64,000 nucleotides of DNA from Methylorubrum populi (GCA_020741775.1 DYYG01000035.1:186001-250000), one strand, 5' to 3'. Counted from the first letter of the stretch, positions 18,873 through 31,159 are shown. Notes: generated from the letters alone by a model not told the origin. Program-made: numbers and translations.

Positions 18873-19193
18873 CTATTGCTGCAACGCCTTCACCTCGCAT
18901 TGCGCATACTCGCCGCTCGCCTTGACGTAAGCGTTGAGCTTCTGGACGTAAGCCTCGGCCAAGGGCCGGAAAACCTGGGCCTGGGCGTTATAGGCCTTGA
19001 TCGCGTCGTTGTAGCTGTAGGCCTCCCAGCCGGGGCAGCCATCCTTCTTGTCGAGGCAGGCGGGCTTTTCCGGGAGCTTCGGCTTCTCCGGCCGCGCCTC
19101 CGCCGGAGGAGGGGCCGGCGGGGTGCAGGGAGCCGCCAGGACAGGGCCCGCGCTGCAGGCGAGAACCAGTGCCGAGAGAATGCGTCTTGCCAT
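18873..19193 (-). CDS. Small exported proline-rich protein
   Basis: A 106-residue protein with a signal peptide (cleavage after VLAA), a Pro/Glu/Lys-rich stretch (residues about 24-45) and a helical C-terminal part containing CPGWEAYSYNDAIKAYNAQA and YVKASGEYAQCEVKALQQ. Four or five cysteines in a short exported chain suggest disulfides. No family recognised. It is divergent from ligA across 132 bases, with TTAAC close to the ligA side. Confidence 0.68.
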   Translation of the reverse strand: MARRILSALVLACSAGPVLAAPCTPPAPPPAEARPEKPKLPEKPACLDKKDGCPGWEAYSYNDAIKAYNAQAQVFRPLAEAYVQKLNAYVKASGEYAQCEVKALQQ

Positions 19194-19274
19194 GATCCGT
19201 CCCCGAGCCGTCGTTTCGCCGGTTCTGCCCGACGAGTTGTGGCGGGAATGGGGTCAGTTCGGCTGCGGCGATAG

Positions 19275-21770
<2,496 letters not shown>

Positions 21771-21787
21771 GGCCCCCTCCTGCACAA

Positions 21788-21802
21788 TATGATTTTGTCA
21801 TA
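21788..21802 (+). promoter_or_regulatory. Probable ParD operator/promoter
   Basis: TATGA-TTTTG-TCATA is an exact inverted repeat 36 bases upstream of the parD start, in the only AT-rich spot of the 67-base gap after ligA. Ribbon-helix-helix antitoxins bind such short palindromes over their own promoter, so autorepression here is a reasonable inference. Confidence 0.55.
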
Positions 21803-21837
21803 CACTACGCGTTGAGCCCCGAAGCGAGGATCCGCCG

Positions 21838-22113
21838 ATGCGCAGCAGCAAGCCCGTGACCGTCACCCTCGGCGAGATGCAGGAGCGTGTCGAGGCACGG
21901 GTCCGATCTGGGGGTTACGCCTCGGTGAGCGAGGTCGTGCGGGCGGGCCTCCGCGCCTTGGAGCGCGAGGAGGCGGCGGTCGAGAACGCCCTGGCCCGGA
22001 AGGTGCAGGAGGCTCTGGACGATCCAGGTCAGCCTCTCCCGGCCGACCAGGTGTTCGCCGAATTGCGAGCCCATCACCAGGGCCGTCTGAATGCAGCCCA
22101 GGATGGCGATTGA
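21838..22113 (+). CDS. parD: ParD-type ribbon-helix-helix antitoxin
   Basis: A 91-residue protein. The N-terminal KPVTVTLGEMQERVEARVRSG is the RHH beta-strand and first helix, and GYASVSEVVRAGLRALERE is the classic ParD second helix. The C-terminal half is charged and probably disordered until it binds the toxin. It overlaps the downstream toxin gene by 23 bases, the usual antitoxin-first arrangement, so the pair is translationally coupled. It binds ParE and, as a complex, its own promoter palindrome. Confidence 0.9.
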   Translation: MRSSKPVTVTLGEMQERVEARVRSGGYASVSEVVRAGLRALEREEAAVENALARKVQEALDDPGQPLPADQVFAELRAHHQGRLNAAQDGD

Positions 22114-22408
22114 ACTGTTCTTCCATCGCCTTGCCAGGGCGGACCTGCTTGGCATCTACGGCTATATCGAAGAGCAAGGCGGCACCGCCCGCGCCGGTCT
22201 GTTTATCGACCGTATCGAGGTCGCCTGCCGAGGGCTGACCGACTTTCCCGAAAAAGGCAGGCCACGCAACGATATCGCCGATGGCCTGCGAACCTGGGCA
22301 TTGGAGCGTCGGGTCTTGATCGTCTATCGGACGACGCCGGAGCGGATCGAGATCCTGCGCGTGCTCTATGCCGGACGGGATTTTCGAGCGGATGATATTC
22401 CGCAATAG
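22091..22408 (+). CDS. parE: ParE/RelE-superfamily toxin
   Basis: A 105-residue type II toxin. The ParE pattern is seen in ELFFHRLARADLLGIYGYIEEQGG, GLTDFPEKGRPRND, LIVYRTTPERIEILRVLYAGRDF. ParE toxins act on DNA gyrase; RelE relatives cut mRNA. The fold is shared, but pairing with a ParD antitoxin favours ParE. Both an ATG at 22091 and one at 22103 are possible starts. The pair looks intact, and it sits between ligA and rnpB with no integration scar visible. Confidence 0.88.
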   Translation: MQPRMAIELFFHRLARADLLGIYGYIEEQGGTARAGLFIDRIEVACRGLTDFPEKGRPRNDIADGLRTWALERRVLIVYRTTPERIEILRVLYAGRDFRADDIPQ

Positions 22409-22506
22409 GCCGGGTCTTCGGCCTTCTGCTGCCGGCGATGCACACCTTGGAGCAAAATGGCCTCCGAAGCCTTGACCCCGGCCCGCCCCCGGCGCAATCG
22501 GAGCCC

Positions 22507-22912
<406 letters not shown>

Positions 22913-23420
22913 GCCCCGACGCAACCGGCCGTCCCCTGACGCAGGGCGCGGCCGAGAGCGCTCCCCATGCCTGGATCGGCCGCAAGAGTTCTTTCCATAG
23001 AGGGCATCGCCCGGTGTCGAATCCGCGCGCCTAGAATAGCGCTCGCCGGAGCATGAGTTGTCCTCGGCCCCAATGGTAAACCTCAAGAAACCATACGCGG
23101 CATTGACGCTCGGTTAACCTTGATGCGCTCAGATCAGGGCCGCCTGCATGGTCAAGCTCGTTGACGCGTTTCGAGGGCCCATGTTACCCCGCGCCATCCC
23201 GTTGACGCCTCATAGCGGTTCGGCCAACACTCGCTCAGGTTGCCGGGCGAGACTGCGCGCGCGTGGCCTGAACCGAGCGCGGATCGGCGTTGCCACAACT
23301 GTCCGGGCCGCCGCGCGGTCCGCCCATGCAGCAGGCTTTCATGACTCATCGATCGCCGGATGGCGCCCGAGCTCTCTTCCGATTCCGCGCGGGACCCGCG
23401 AGGATCGTGGAGGGGCGCCG
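22913..23420 (+). other. Leader region between rnpB and the dcw genes, no mraZ
   Basis: These 508 bases separate RNase P RNA from rsmH. Many relatives carry mraZ just here; no frame in this stretch has the MraZ start or motifs, and I see no remnant. An open frame runs into rsmH from 23148, but its arginine/alanine-rich composition looks like chance coding. Around 23070-23126, TAAACC, TTGACG and GTTAACC form the most promoter-like segment; GTTAACC resembles half of a CtrA-type site. Confidence 0.45.
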
Positions 23421-24476
23421 ATGAGCAGGACGCCGCGCACGCCCCGGACCGAATCGGCCAGAAACGAGCAGGCCCGCCACATCCCCGTCCTGCTGACGGA
23501 GGTTCTCGCCGCCCTTTCCCTGGATCGGGCGGGGATCGCCGTGGACGGCACCTTCGGCGCGGGCGGCTATACCCGTGCGCTGCTCGACAGCGCGCCCGAG
23601 GTGCAGGTGATCGCCATCGACCGTGACCCGACGGCGATCCGGGCCGGAGCCGATCTCGTCGGCGCGGCGGAGGGCCGGCTGCGGCTGGTCCAGGGCCGCT
23701 TCGGCGATCTCGACACGCTGCTCGCCGACCAGGGCGAGCCCCAGGCCGATTGGGTGGTGCTCGATATCGGCGTCTCCTCGATGCAGCTCGACGAGGCGCA
23801 TCGCGGCTTTTCCTTCCGGCAGGACGGCCCCCTCGACATGCGCATGGGCAGCGAGGGTCCGACCGCCGCCGACCTCGTCAACGAGACGGAAGAGGGCATG
23901 CTGGCCGACATCCTATACCATTTCGGCGAGGAGCGCCGCTCGCGGGCGGTGGCCCGCGCCATCGTTGAGGCCCGCCGCCGCACGCCGATCGAGACCACGG
24001 CGCAGCTCGCCGACCTCGTGGCCGGCGTGGTGCGGCCGGAGCCCGGCAGCCCGATCCACCCGGCGACCCGCAGCTTCCAAGGCTTGCGGATCGCGGTGAA
24101 CGACGAACTCGGCGAATTGGTGCGCGGCCTGCACGCCGCCGAGCGGGTGCTCAAGCCCGGCGGCCGTCTCGCGGTGGTGACCTTCCATTCGCTGGAAGAC
24201 CGCATCGTCAAGCAGTTCTTCTCGGCTCGCAGCGGCCGGGCGGCGCAGGCCTCCCGCCACGTTCCGGGTGTGGAGCAGCCGGCACCGAAGAGCTTCAAGG
24301 CCGTGACCAAGGGGCCGGTGCTTCCGTCCGAGGCCGAGACCGAGGCCAATCCGCGGGCACGCTCGGCCAAGCTGCGGGCGGGTGAGCGGACCGACGCCCC
24401 GCCGCCGCCGCCCCTCACCGCGATCGAAACCCTGGCGAGCCTCCCCGCCGCGCAGGTCCGGGGGGGACGGCGGTGA
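23421..24476 (+). CDS. rsmH: 16S rRNA (cytosine-1402-N4)-methyltransferase
   Basis: A 351-residue SAM-dependent methyltransferase (formerly MraW). [13 protein letters not shown] starts the fold, [15 protein letters not shown] is the SAM motif, then [39 protein letters not shown] and [16 protein letters not shown] are the signature blocks, and [16 protein letters not shown] is near the end. The start at 23421 ([10 protein letters not shown]) follows GGAGGGGCG. It is the first gene of the dcw cluster here; its TGA overlaps the GTG of ftsL. Confidence 0.96.
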   Translation: MSRTPRTPRTESARNEQARHIPVLLTEVLAALSLDRAGIAVDGTFGAGGYTRALLDSAPEVQVIAIDRDPTAIRAGADLVGAAEGRLRLVQGRFGDLDTLLADQGEPQADWVVLDIGVSSMQLDEAHRGFSFRQDGPLDMRMGSEGPTAADLVNETEEGMLADILYHFGEERRSRAVARAIVEARRRTPIETTAQLADLVAGVVRPEPGSPIHPATRSFQGLRIAVNDELGELVRGLHAAERVLKPGGRLAVVTFHSLEDRIVKQFFSARSGRAAQASRHVPGVEQPAPKSFKAVTKGPVLPSEAETEANPRARSAKLRAGERTDAPPPPPLTAIETLASLPAAQVRGGRR

Positions 24477-24904
24477 TCCGGCTGCTCAACGTTCTGGCGA
24501 TCGTCGGCCTGATCGGCTCGGCGGTCTATGCCTACTCGACCAAGTACGACACGCTCTATCAAGCGGGTCAGGTCTCCAAGCTCAAGGGCGCCCTGCACAA
24601 GGAGCGGCAGGCCATCGCCGTCCTGCGGGCCGAATGGCAGCTCCTGACCCGGCCCGACCGGCTGCAGGCGGCGGTCGAGCGCCATCTCACCCTGGAGCCC
24701 ATCGGCGACGGGCATCTCGCCCGTCTCTCCGACCTGCCGGAACGGCCGGATCGCGGCGACGAGATCGGCCGGCTGCTCGCCTCGACGGCGACGCCGACCG
24801 CGACGCCGAAAGACAAGCCCTCCGCCGCCCGCGACGAGCCGCGCACAACCGGCTCCGTCACCACCCGCACCGTTTCCACTCGCCAGCCCGCGGCTACGAG
24901 GTAG
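24473..24904 (+). CDS. ftsL: Cell division protein FtsL
   Basis: A 143-residue bitopic inner-membrane protein: an N-terminal membrane helix (residues 2-21, [19 protein letters not shown]), then a periplasmic leucine-zipper-like coiled coil ([19 protein letters not shown]), the conserved [20 protein letters not shown] segment, and a variable Thr/Ala-rich tail. FtsL joins FtsB and FtsQ in the divisome. The GTG start overlaps the rsmH stop (GTGA). The position between rsmH and ftsI, together with the topology, supports the call more than sequence identity, which is low in this family. Confidence 0.88.
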   Translation: MIRLLNVLAIVGLIGSAVYAYSTKYDTLYQAGQVSKLKGALHKERQAIAVLRAEWQLLTRPDRLQAAVERHLTLEPIGDGHLARLSDLPERPDRGDEIGRLLASTATPTATPKDKPSAARDEPRTTGSVTTRTVSTRQPAATR

Positions 24905-24910
24905 CGTCCC

Positions 24911-26815
24911 GTGTCCCAGGACCCGTCGCACGACCCGCTGCAAGACCCGCGGCAAGACCCGCAAGATCCGCCGCAAGACCGGCAGGAGGCCCTCCCGCAC
25001 GAGCAGCCGGAGCAGCCTTCGAACGAGGTTGGCGGGCCGGAACCTGCTCCGGAGCGCGTGGTGACGAGCGAACCGCCTGTGTCGAAGCTGACTTGGTTCT
25101 ACCGGACCATGTTCCGCCTCGCCATCGAGCGGTCGCACGCCCGCGTCGCCCTGGTCGGCCTCGCCTTCATGGCGGTGTTCGGCGCGATCAGCGTGCGGCT
25201 GATCGTGATGGCGGCGACGCCGGGCAGCAACAGCGACGAGCACCGGGTCGCGGCGGCGGCCACCACGGCGATCCGCCCGGACATCATCGACCGCAACGGC
25301 GAGATCCTGGCGACGGACATCCGCACCGTCTCGGTCTTCGCGGAGCCGAAGCGGATGGTGCGCACCTTCGACACCGACGAGGCGGTGGAACTGCTGACCG
25401 CCGTGCTGCCCGAGCTGAATGCGGCGGAGCTGCGCGCCAAGCTGTCGTCGAAGAAGGGCTTCGTCTGGATCAAGCGCGAGATCACGCCGAAGCAGCAGCT
25501 CGAAGTCCATCGCCTGGGCATCCCCGGAGTCGGCTTCCTGCCCGATCACAAGCGGGTCTACCCGAACGGCAACGCGGCGGCCCACATTCTCGGCGTGACC
25601 AATCTCGACAATGTCGGCATCGCCGGTATCGAGAAATACATCGACGGCCAGGGCAACAAGGCCCTCAACGAGTTCGGCCTCGTCGAGAAGCAGACCGACC
25701 TCTCGCCGGTCCAGCTCTCGATCGATCTGCGCGCCCAGTTCGCGGTCCGCGACGAGCTGGTGAAGGGCGTCGAGCGCTTCAAGGCCAAGGCCGGCGCGGC
25801 GATGATCCTCGACGTGAATACCGGCGAGGTGGTCGCGCTCGCCTCCTATCCGGATTTCGACCCCAACGAGCCGAAGGACGCGCTGTCCGACGACCGCATC
25901 AACCGCATGAATGTCGGCGTCTACGAGATGGGCTCGACCTTCAAGGCGATGACGCTCGCCATGGCGCTCGATTCCGGCAAGTACAACGTGAATTCCACGT
26001 TCGACACCCGCGGCGGCGTGTTGCACTGGGGCCGGCAGAAGATCCACGATTACCACGCCACCGGGCGGGTGCTGACCATGCCGGAGGTGTTCACCCACTC
26101 GTCGAACATCGGCTCGGCCAAGATGGCGCTCGGGGTCGGCATCCCCGGCCACCGCGCCTTCCTCAAGAAGATGGGTCTGCTCGACCGGATGCGGACGGAG
26201 CTGCCGGAATCGGCCAATCCGATTCTTCCGCCGCGCTGGACCGAGATCAACACGATCACCATCGCCTTCGGGCACGGCATCGCCGTGGCGCCGATTCAGG
26301 CGGCGGCGGCGGTGGCGGCGATCGTCAATGGCGGCGACCTGATGACGCCGACCTTCCTCAAGACGACCGAGCCGGAGGCCCGCGCCAAGGCGAGCCACGT
26401 GATCCGGCCCGAGACCAGCGAGGCCATGCGCTTCATCATGCGCCTCAACGCCACCGAAGGCTCGGCCAAGAAAGCCGCCGTTCCGCTCTACTATGTCGGC
26501 GGCAAGACCGGCACGGCGGAGAAGGTCATCGGCGGTCGCTACGTGAAGAACCGCCTGTTCACGACCTTCATGGCGGCGGCGCCGATGGACAAGCCGAAAT
26601 ACCTGTTCCTGACCATCATGGACGAGCCGCAGGGTCTGCCGGAAAACGGCGGTTACGCCACCGCCGCCTACAATTCGGGCTATGTGACGGGCAAGATCAT
26701 CGAGCGCGCCGCGCCGGTGCTGGGTCTGCCGCCCCGCTTCGACCCGCCGGTCAAGCCGTTCCCGCTGATGGTCAAGCTCGGGGCCTATCACGCGAACATG
26801 GTCGACGGGCAATGA
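24911..26815 (+). CDS. ftsI: Penicillin-binding protein 3 / FtsI transpeptidase
   Basis: A 634-residue class B PBP that cross-links septal peptidoglycan. GTG start, six bases after ftsL. Residues about 1-45 are a highly charged low-complexity tail with repeated DP/QDP units. One membrane helix follows at about 75-100 (VALVGLAFMAVFGAISVRLI), then the dimerisation domain and the transpeptidase with GSTFKAM (nucleophile Ser), SSNIG (SxN) and GGKTGTAEK (KTG). All three active-site motifs are intact. E. coli FtsI is 588 residues; the difference is mostly the N-terminal tail. Confidence 0.95.
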   Translation: MSQDPSHDPLQDPRQDPQDPPQDRQEALPHEQPEQPSNEVGGPEPAPERVVTSEPPVSKLTWFYRTMFRLAIERSHARVALVGLAFMAVFGAISVRLIVMAATPGSNSDEHRVAAAATTAIRPDIIDRNGEILATDIRTVSVFAEPKRMVRTFDTDEAVELLTAVLPELNAAELRAKLSSKKGFVWIKREITPKQQLEVHRLGIPGVGFLPDHKRVYPNGNAAAHILGVTNLDNVGIAGIEKYIDGQGNKALNEFGLVEKQTDLSPVQLSIDLRAQFAVRDELVKGVERFKAKAGAAMILDVNTGEVVALASYPDFDPNEPKDALSDDRINRMNVGVYEMGSTFKAMTLAMALDSGKYNVNSTFDTRGGVLHWGRQKIHDYHATGRVLTMPEVFTHSSNIGSAKMALGVGIPGHRAFLKKMGLLDRMRTELPESANPILPPRWTEINTITIAFGHGIAVAPIQAAAAVAAIVNGGDLMTPTFLKTTEPEARAKASHVIRPETSEAMRFIMRLNATEGSAKKAAVPLYYVGGKTGTAEKVIGGRYVKNRLFTTFMAAAPMDKPKYLFLTIMDEPQGLPENGGYATAAYNSGYVTGKIIERAAPVLGLPPRFDPPVKPFPLMVKLGAYHANMVDGQ

Positions 26816-26860
26816 CGGCGGATACGGGCCGGGCGGCGTGAACCGGAAGGATTCGTCCCG

Positions 26861-28327
26861 ATGAACCAGCCGAGTCTCGGCACGCTGTTTCCGCAGATGG
26901 TGCCCGATGCCGCGCACGCGCTGCCCGTCTCGGGTCTGAGCGCCGACAGTCGCAAGGTCGTCCCCGGCGGGGTGTTCGTCGCCGTGCCGGGCACGAGCGC
27001 CGATGGCCGGCTCTTCGCCGCCAGGGCCGCCGAAGCCGGTGCCATCGCCGTGGCCGGGGAAGGAGAGCGCCCTTCCGATCTACCGGAAGGAGTGCTCTGG
27101 ATCGTGGTGCCGGACGCGCGCCGCGCTCTGGCCCTCGCCGCCGCCCGCTTCTCGGGCCGCCAGCCGGAGACGGTGGTGGCGGTCACCGGGACCAGCGGCA
27201 AGAGTTCGGTGGCCGATTTCGTGCGCCAGATTCTGGCGCACCTCGGCCGGGAGGCGGCCAGCCTCGGCACGGTCGGCATCGTGACGAACCGGGGCGCGGC
27301 CTATGGCTCGCTGACCACACCCGATCCGGTGACGCTGCACCAGACCCTGGCCCGGCTGGCCGAAGAGGGGATCACCGATCTGGCCATGGAGGCTTCCTCC
27401 CACGGCATCGATCAGCGCCGCCTCGACGGGGTGGAGCTGACGGCGGCGGCCTTCACCAATCTCGGACGCGACCACCTCGATTATCACCCGACCGTCGAGG
27501 ACTACCTCGACGCCAAGCTGCGCCTGTTCACCACGCTCCTGCCGAAGGGGCGCCCGGTGATCGTCAACGCCGACGGCGCCTATGCCGAGCGGGTCATCGG
27601 CGCCGCCGATGCCGCCGGGCACGTCATCCGCACCACGGGCCGGGCAGGGGATCACATCCGCCTCGTCGCGGCGCGGACGGACGGCTTCGCCCAGAGCCTG
27701 ACGCTCGCTCATGACGGCGCCGAGTACCGGGTGAGCCTCCCGCTGGTCGGCGGCTTCCAGGTCGAGAATGCGCTGGTCGCGGCGGGTCTCGCCCTGGCGA
27801 CGCCGGCGGGCGCCGCCGATCCGGCCGGGGTGTTCGCCGCCCTCGAAAGCCTGACCGGCGTCCCCGGCCGCATGGAGCGGATCGGCGAGGCGAGGGGCGG
27901 CCTGTGCCTGGTCGATTACGCCCACAAGCCGGAGGCGCTGGAACACGTGTTGACGGCCCTGCGCCCCTTCGCCTCAGGCAGGCTGGTGGTGGTGTTCGGC
28001 TGTGGTGGCAACCGCGATGTGGGCAAGCGGCCGATCATGGGCGCCATCGCCGCGCGCCTCGCCGACACGGTGATCGTCACCGACGACAACCCGCGCAACG
28101 AGGAGCCCGCCAGCATCCGCGCCGCGATCCTCGCCGCCGCTCCGGGCGCGGAGGAGATCGGCGACCGGGCGCAGGCGATCCGCGAGGGCGTGCGGAGCCT
28201 GAAGGCCGGCGACGTGCTGGTGGTGGCCGGCAAGGGCCATGAAACCGGCCAGATCGTGGGGGATCGCGTGCTCCCGTTTTCGGATCACGACACGGTGCGC
28301 GCCGCGATCGCGGAGTTGAACGGATGA
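26861..28327 (+). CDS. murE: UDP-MurNAc-tripeptide synthetase (meso-DAP adding)
   Basis: A 488-residue cytoplasmic Mur ligase adding meso-diaminopimelate to UDP-MurNAc-L-Ala-D-Glu. N-terminal substrate domain with GLSADSRKVVPGGVFVA; ATP loop VTGTSGKSSVADF; TTPDPVTLHQTLA; EASSHGIDQRRLDG; C-terminal domain with the DAP-recognition motif TDDNPRNEEP. DNPR indicates DAP rather than lysine. Its last four bases overlap the murF start (ATGA), so the two are coupled. Confidence 0.96.
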   Translation: MNQPSLGTLFPQMVPDAAHALPVSGLSADSRKVVPGGVFVAVPGTSADGRLFAARAAEAGAIAVAGEGERPSDLPEGVLWIVVPDARRALALAAARFSGRQPETVVAVTGTSGKSSVADFVRQILAHLGREAASLGTVGIVTNRGAAYGSLTTPDPVTLHQTLARLAEEGITDLAMEASSHGIDQRRLDGVELTAAAFTNLGRDHLDYHPTVEDYLDAKLRLFTTLLPKGRPVIVNADGAYAERVIGAADAAGHVIRTTGRAGDHIRLVAARTDGFAQSLTLAHDGAEYRVSLPLVGGFQVENALVAAGLALATPAGAADPAGVFAALESLTGVPGRMERIGEARGGLCLVDYAHKPEALEHVLTALRPFASGRLVVVFGCGGNRDVGKRPIMGAIAARLADTVIVTDDNPRNEEPASIRAAILAAAPGAEEIGDRAQAIREGVRSLKAGDVLVVAGKGHETGQIVGDRVLPFSDHDTVRAAIAELNG

Positions 28328-29787
28328 CCGACGCCCCCCTCTGGACCCCGTCCGCCCTCGAAGCCGCCACCGGCGGGCGCCTGATCGGCGAGCGGCGGGC
28401 GATCCATGGCGCCTCGATCGACACCCGCAGCCTGCAGCCCGGCGACCTGTTCTTCGCCATCCGGGGCGAGGCCCGCGACGGCCACGACTTCGTGCAAGCC
28501 GCCCTGGACAAGGGCGCGGGCGCGGCGGTGGTCGCGGCCTCGCGCGCCGACGATTATGCCGGCGCCGGCCCGGTGCTCGCCGTGCCGGAGGACGGGAAGG
28601 ACCCGGTCCTCGATGCCATGCGCCGCCTCGGCCTCGCCGCGCGGGCACGCAGCCGGGCCGCGATCGTCGCGGTGACCGGCTCCGTCGGCAAGACCGGCAC
28701 CAAGGAGGCCCTTCGCCACGTGCTGTCGGCGCAGGGCGCGACCCACGCCTCGGTCGCCTCCTACAACAACCATTGGGGCGTGCCGCTGACCTTGGCGCGG
28801 ATGCCGGAAGCCACGCAATACGGCGTGTTCGAGATCGGCATGAATCACGGTGCCGAGATCCTGCCGCTCACCACCATGGTGCGCCCGGACGTGGCGCTGA
28901 TCACCACGGTGGAGCCGGTCCATATCGAGCATTTCCGCTCGCTCTCGGCCATCGCCGATGCCAAGGGCGAGATCTTCTCCGGGCTGAAGCCCGGCGGGGT
29001 CGCGGTGATCAACCGCGACAACGCGAATTACGAGCGCCTTCTCGCCCATGCCCAGGCCTCGAAGGCCGGGCGCGTCATCACCTTCGGAGAGCATGCGGCG
29101 GCGGATGTGCGGGCCAACCGCATCCTGACCCGTCCCGACGTCTCGGTGGTGGATGCCAGCGTGATGGGCATCCCCGTCACCTACCAGCTCGGCATGCCGG
29201 GCCGGCACGTGGCGATGAACTCCCTCGGTGTTCTCGCCTGCACCCACGCCCTCGGCGCCGATCTCGCCCGCGCCGCCCTGTCGCTGGCGGGTCTGAAGCC
29301 GCCGGTCGGGCGTGGCGAGCGCACGGCTTTGCGGATCGGGGAGGGAGAGGCCTTCCTGATCGACGAAAGCTACAACGCCAATCCCGCCTCGATCCGGGCG
29401 GCCTTTGCCACGCTTGCCGGCCTCGAAACCGGCGCCAAGGGCCGCCGCATCGCCGTGCTCGGCGACATGAAGGAACTCGGGTCGGCGGGCGCGGCCCATC
29501 ACCGCGAGCTGGCGGAGGCGGTGGCGGTCAACGGCATCGACCTCGTCTTCGCCGCCGGCCCGCTGATGGCGCATCTGTTCGAGGCGCTGCCGCTGGCGGC
29601 GCGGGGCCAAGCCGCCCCGACCGCTGCCGAGCTGACCGACACGATCCTCGCGATCCTGCGGCCGGGGGATGCGGTGATGGTCAAAGGCTCGAACTCCATG
29701 CGCATGGGGCAGATTGTCGAAGCCGTCAAAGCTCGCTACGCGGTCGCGCCGGATCCGCGCGAAGCCTCGCTGAACGCGGTCCGCTAA
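28324..29787 (+). CDS. murF: UDP-MurNAc-tripeptide:D-alanyl-D-alanine ligase
   Basis: A 487-residue Mur ligase that adds the D-Ala-D-Ala dipeptide and completes the cytoplasmic muropeptide. N-terminal GASIDTRSLQPGDLFFAI; ATP loop VTGSVGKTGTKEAL; YNNHWGVPLTLARMP; ESYNANPASIRAAFATLA and VLGDMKELG in the C-terminal domain. Size and motif order are standard. It starts inside the murE stop codon and is followed by mraY after about 100 bases. Confidence 0.96.
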   Translation: MTDAPLWTPSALEAATGGRLIGERRAIHGASIDTRSLQPGDLFFAIRGEARDGHDFVQAALDKGAGAAVVAASRADDYAGAGPVLAVPEDGKDPVLDAMRRLGLAARARSRAAIVAVTGSVGKTGTKEALRHVLSAQGATHASVASYNNHWGVPLTLARMPEATQYGVFEIGMNHGAEILPLTTMVRPDVALITTVEPVHIEHFRSLSAIADAKGEIFSGLKPGGVAVINRDNANYERLLAHAQASKAGRVITFGEHAAADVRANRILTRPDVSVVDASVMGIPVTYQLGMPGRHVAMNSLGVLACTHALGADLARAALSLAGLKPPVGRGERTALRIGEGEAFLIDESYNANPASIRAAFATLAGLETGAKGRRIAVLGDMKELGSAGAAHHRELAEAVAVNGIDLVFAAGPLMAHLFEALPLAARGQAAPTAAELTDTILAILRPGDAVMVKGSNSMRMGQIVEAVKARYAVAPDPREASLNAVR

Positions 29788-29889
29788 CCCTTCACCACGG
29801 GCCGGGCGCTCCCCGCCCCGCCCACTCAGCCGGCCGCGCACGATGCCGCGCCGGGCGTGTCGACCAACCCTGCCGCGGGCGGACAACGC

Positions 29890-30972
29890 ATGCTCTATCT
29901 GCTGTCGGAACTGAGCGGCACGCTCACGCCCCTCAACGTGTTCCGCTACATCACCTTCCGCACCGGCGGCGCGCTGTTCACGGCGGGCTTCTTCGTGTTC
30001 TGGTTCGGTCCCTGGATCATCTCCCTGCTGCGCCTGCGCCAGGGCAAGGGCCAGCCGATCCGCGAGGACGGCCCGGCCACCCATCTGACCAAGCGCGGCA
30101 CGCCGACCATGGGCGGGCTGATGATCCTGGCCGGCGCCGTGGTCTCGGTGCTGCTCTGGACCAACCCGCGCAACCACTATGTCTGGATCACCCTCGCGGT
30201 GACCCTCGGCTTCGGGGCGATCGGCTTCTACGACGATTACCTCAAGGTGACGAAGCAGTCGCATAAGGGCTTTTCCGGCCGCTTCCGGCTGTTGCTCGAA
30301 TTCGCGATCGCAGGGGCTGCCTGCCTGCTGATCTCGCTCTATTCGCCGGCCGCCCTGCAGAACCAGCTCGCCTTCCCGGTGTTCAAGGACGCGCTGCTCA
30401 ATCTCGGCTGGTTCTGGGTGCCGTTCGCCGCCTTCGTGATCGTCGGCGCGGGCAACGCGGTCAACATCACCGACGGGCTCGACGGCCTCGCCATCGTTCC
30501 CGTGATGATCGCCTGCGGTACCTTCGGCGTTATCGCCTATCTCGTCGGCAACTCCTTCACCGCTGGCTACCTGCAGGTGAACTACGTCCGCGATACCGGC
30601 GAGCTCGCCGTGGTCTGCGGCGCGGTGATCGGCGCCGGCCTCGGCTTCCTGTGGTTCAACGCACCGCCGGCCCAGATCTTCATGGGCGATACTGGCTCGC
30701 TCGCCCTCGGCGGCCTGCTCGGCGTCATCGCCGTGGCGGCCAAGCACGAGATCGTGCTGGCCATCGTCGGCGGCCTGTTCGTGCTGGAGATCATGTCGGT
30801 GATCATCCAGGTCGCCTCGTTCAAGCTCACCGGCAAGCGGGTCTTCCGCATGGCGCCGATCCACCATCATTTCGAGCAGAAGGGCTGGAAGGAGCCGCAG
30901 GTCGTGATCCGCTTCTGGATCATCGCCGTGATCCTGGCGCTGATCGGCCTCGCCACGCTGAAGCTGCGCTGA
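29890..30972 (+). CDS. mraY: Phospho-MurNAc-pentapeptide transferase
   Basis: A 360-residue polytopic enzyme that moves phospho-MurNAc-pentapeptide onto undecaprenyl phosphate, forming lipid I. About ten membrane helices. The cytoplasmic loops carry [28 protein letters not shown] (the Asp pair), [25 protein letters not shown] and the His cluster [12 protein letters not shown]. The ATG at 29890 ([10 protein letters not shown]) gives exactly the E. coli length; an in-frame GTG at 29857 would add 11 residues. A REP-like unit lies between mraY and murD. Confidence 0.96.
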   Translation: MLYLLSELSGTLTPLNVFRYITFRTGGALFTAGFFVFWFGPWIISLLRLRQGKGQPIREDGPATHLTKRGTPTMGGLMILAGAVVSVLLWTNPRNHYVWITLAVTLGFGAIGFYDDYLKVTKQSHKGFSGRFRLLLEFAIAGAACLLISLYSPAALQNQLAFPVFKDALLNLGWFWVPFAAFVIVGAGNAVNITDGLDGLAIVPVMIACGTFGVIAYLVGNSFTAGYLQVNYVRDTGELAVVCGAVIGAGLGFLWFNAPPAQIFMGDTGSLALGGLLGVIAVAAKHEIVLAIVGGLFVLEIMSVIIQVASFKLTGKRVFRMAPIHHHFEQKGWKEPQVVIRFWIIAVILALIGLATLKLR

Positions 30973-31010
30973 GCTATACTCAGACCGACAGCAGAATCCG
31001 TCCGCCCCAT

Positions 31011-31050
31011 CTCCTCATCCTGAGGTGCCGCGAAGCGGCCTCGAAGGATC
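31011..31050. repeat. REP-like palindromic unit inside the dcw operon
   Basis: CTCCTCATCCTGAGGTGCCG, then CGAAGCGGCCTCGAAGGATC: CTCATCCTGAG is a perfect palindrome-like arm pair and TGCCGCGAAGCGGC a second. It shares its layout with the units at 3171 and 17377. It sits in the 187-base mraY-murD gap and would form a hairpin in the transcript between two co-directional genes. Confidence 0.65.
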
Positions 31051-31159
31051 CTCCAGATCCCTCGGCGCTCCCTGAACCATCCTTTGGGCCCGCCCGGCGG
31101 GCAGCTCAAGACGAGGGACCGGGGTGGGAGGGAAGCGCGCCGCCCGAGTTGGAAGAACC

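Noticed and set aside
23148..23420. Upstream extension of rsmH that might be mraZ or a leader protein
   Set aside because: Lacks MraZ motifs; Arg/Ala/Ser-rich; rsmH has a good ribosome-binding site at its own ATG.
23567..26917. 1,116-codon open frame on the minus strand across rsmH, ftsL, ftsI and murE
   Set aside because: It is a shadow of well-identified genes on the plus strand: its protein is Arg/Ala/Gly/His-rich with no family motif, as expected from very high GC third positions.
28285..30870. 861-codon minus-strand open frame over murF and mraY
   Set aside because: Antisense shadow with no recognisable domain; both plus-strand genes are certain.
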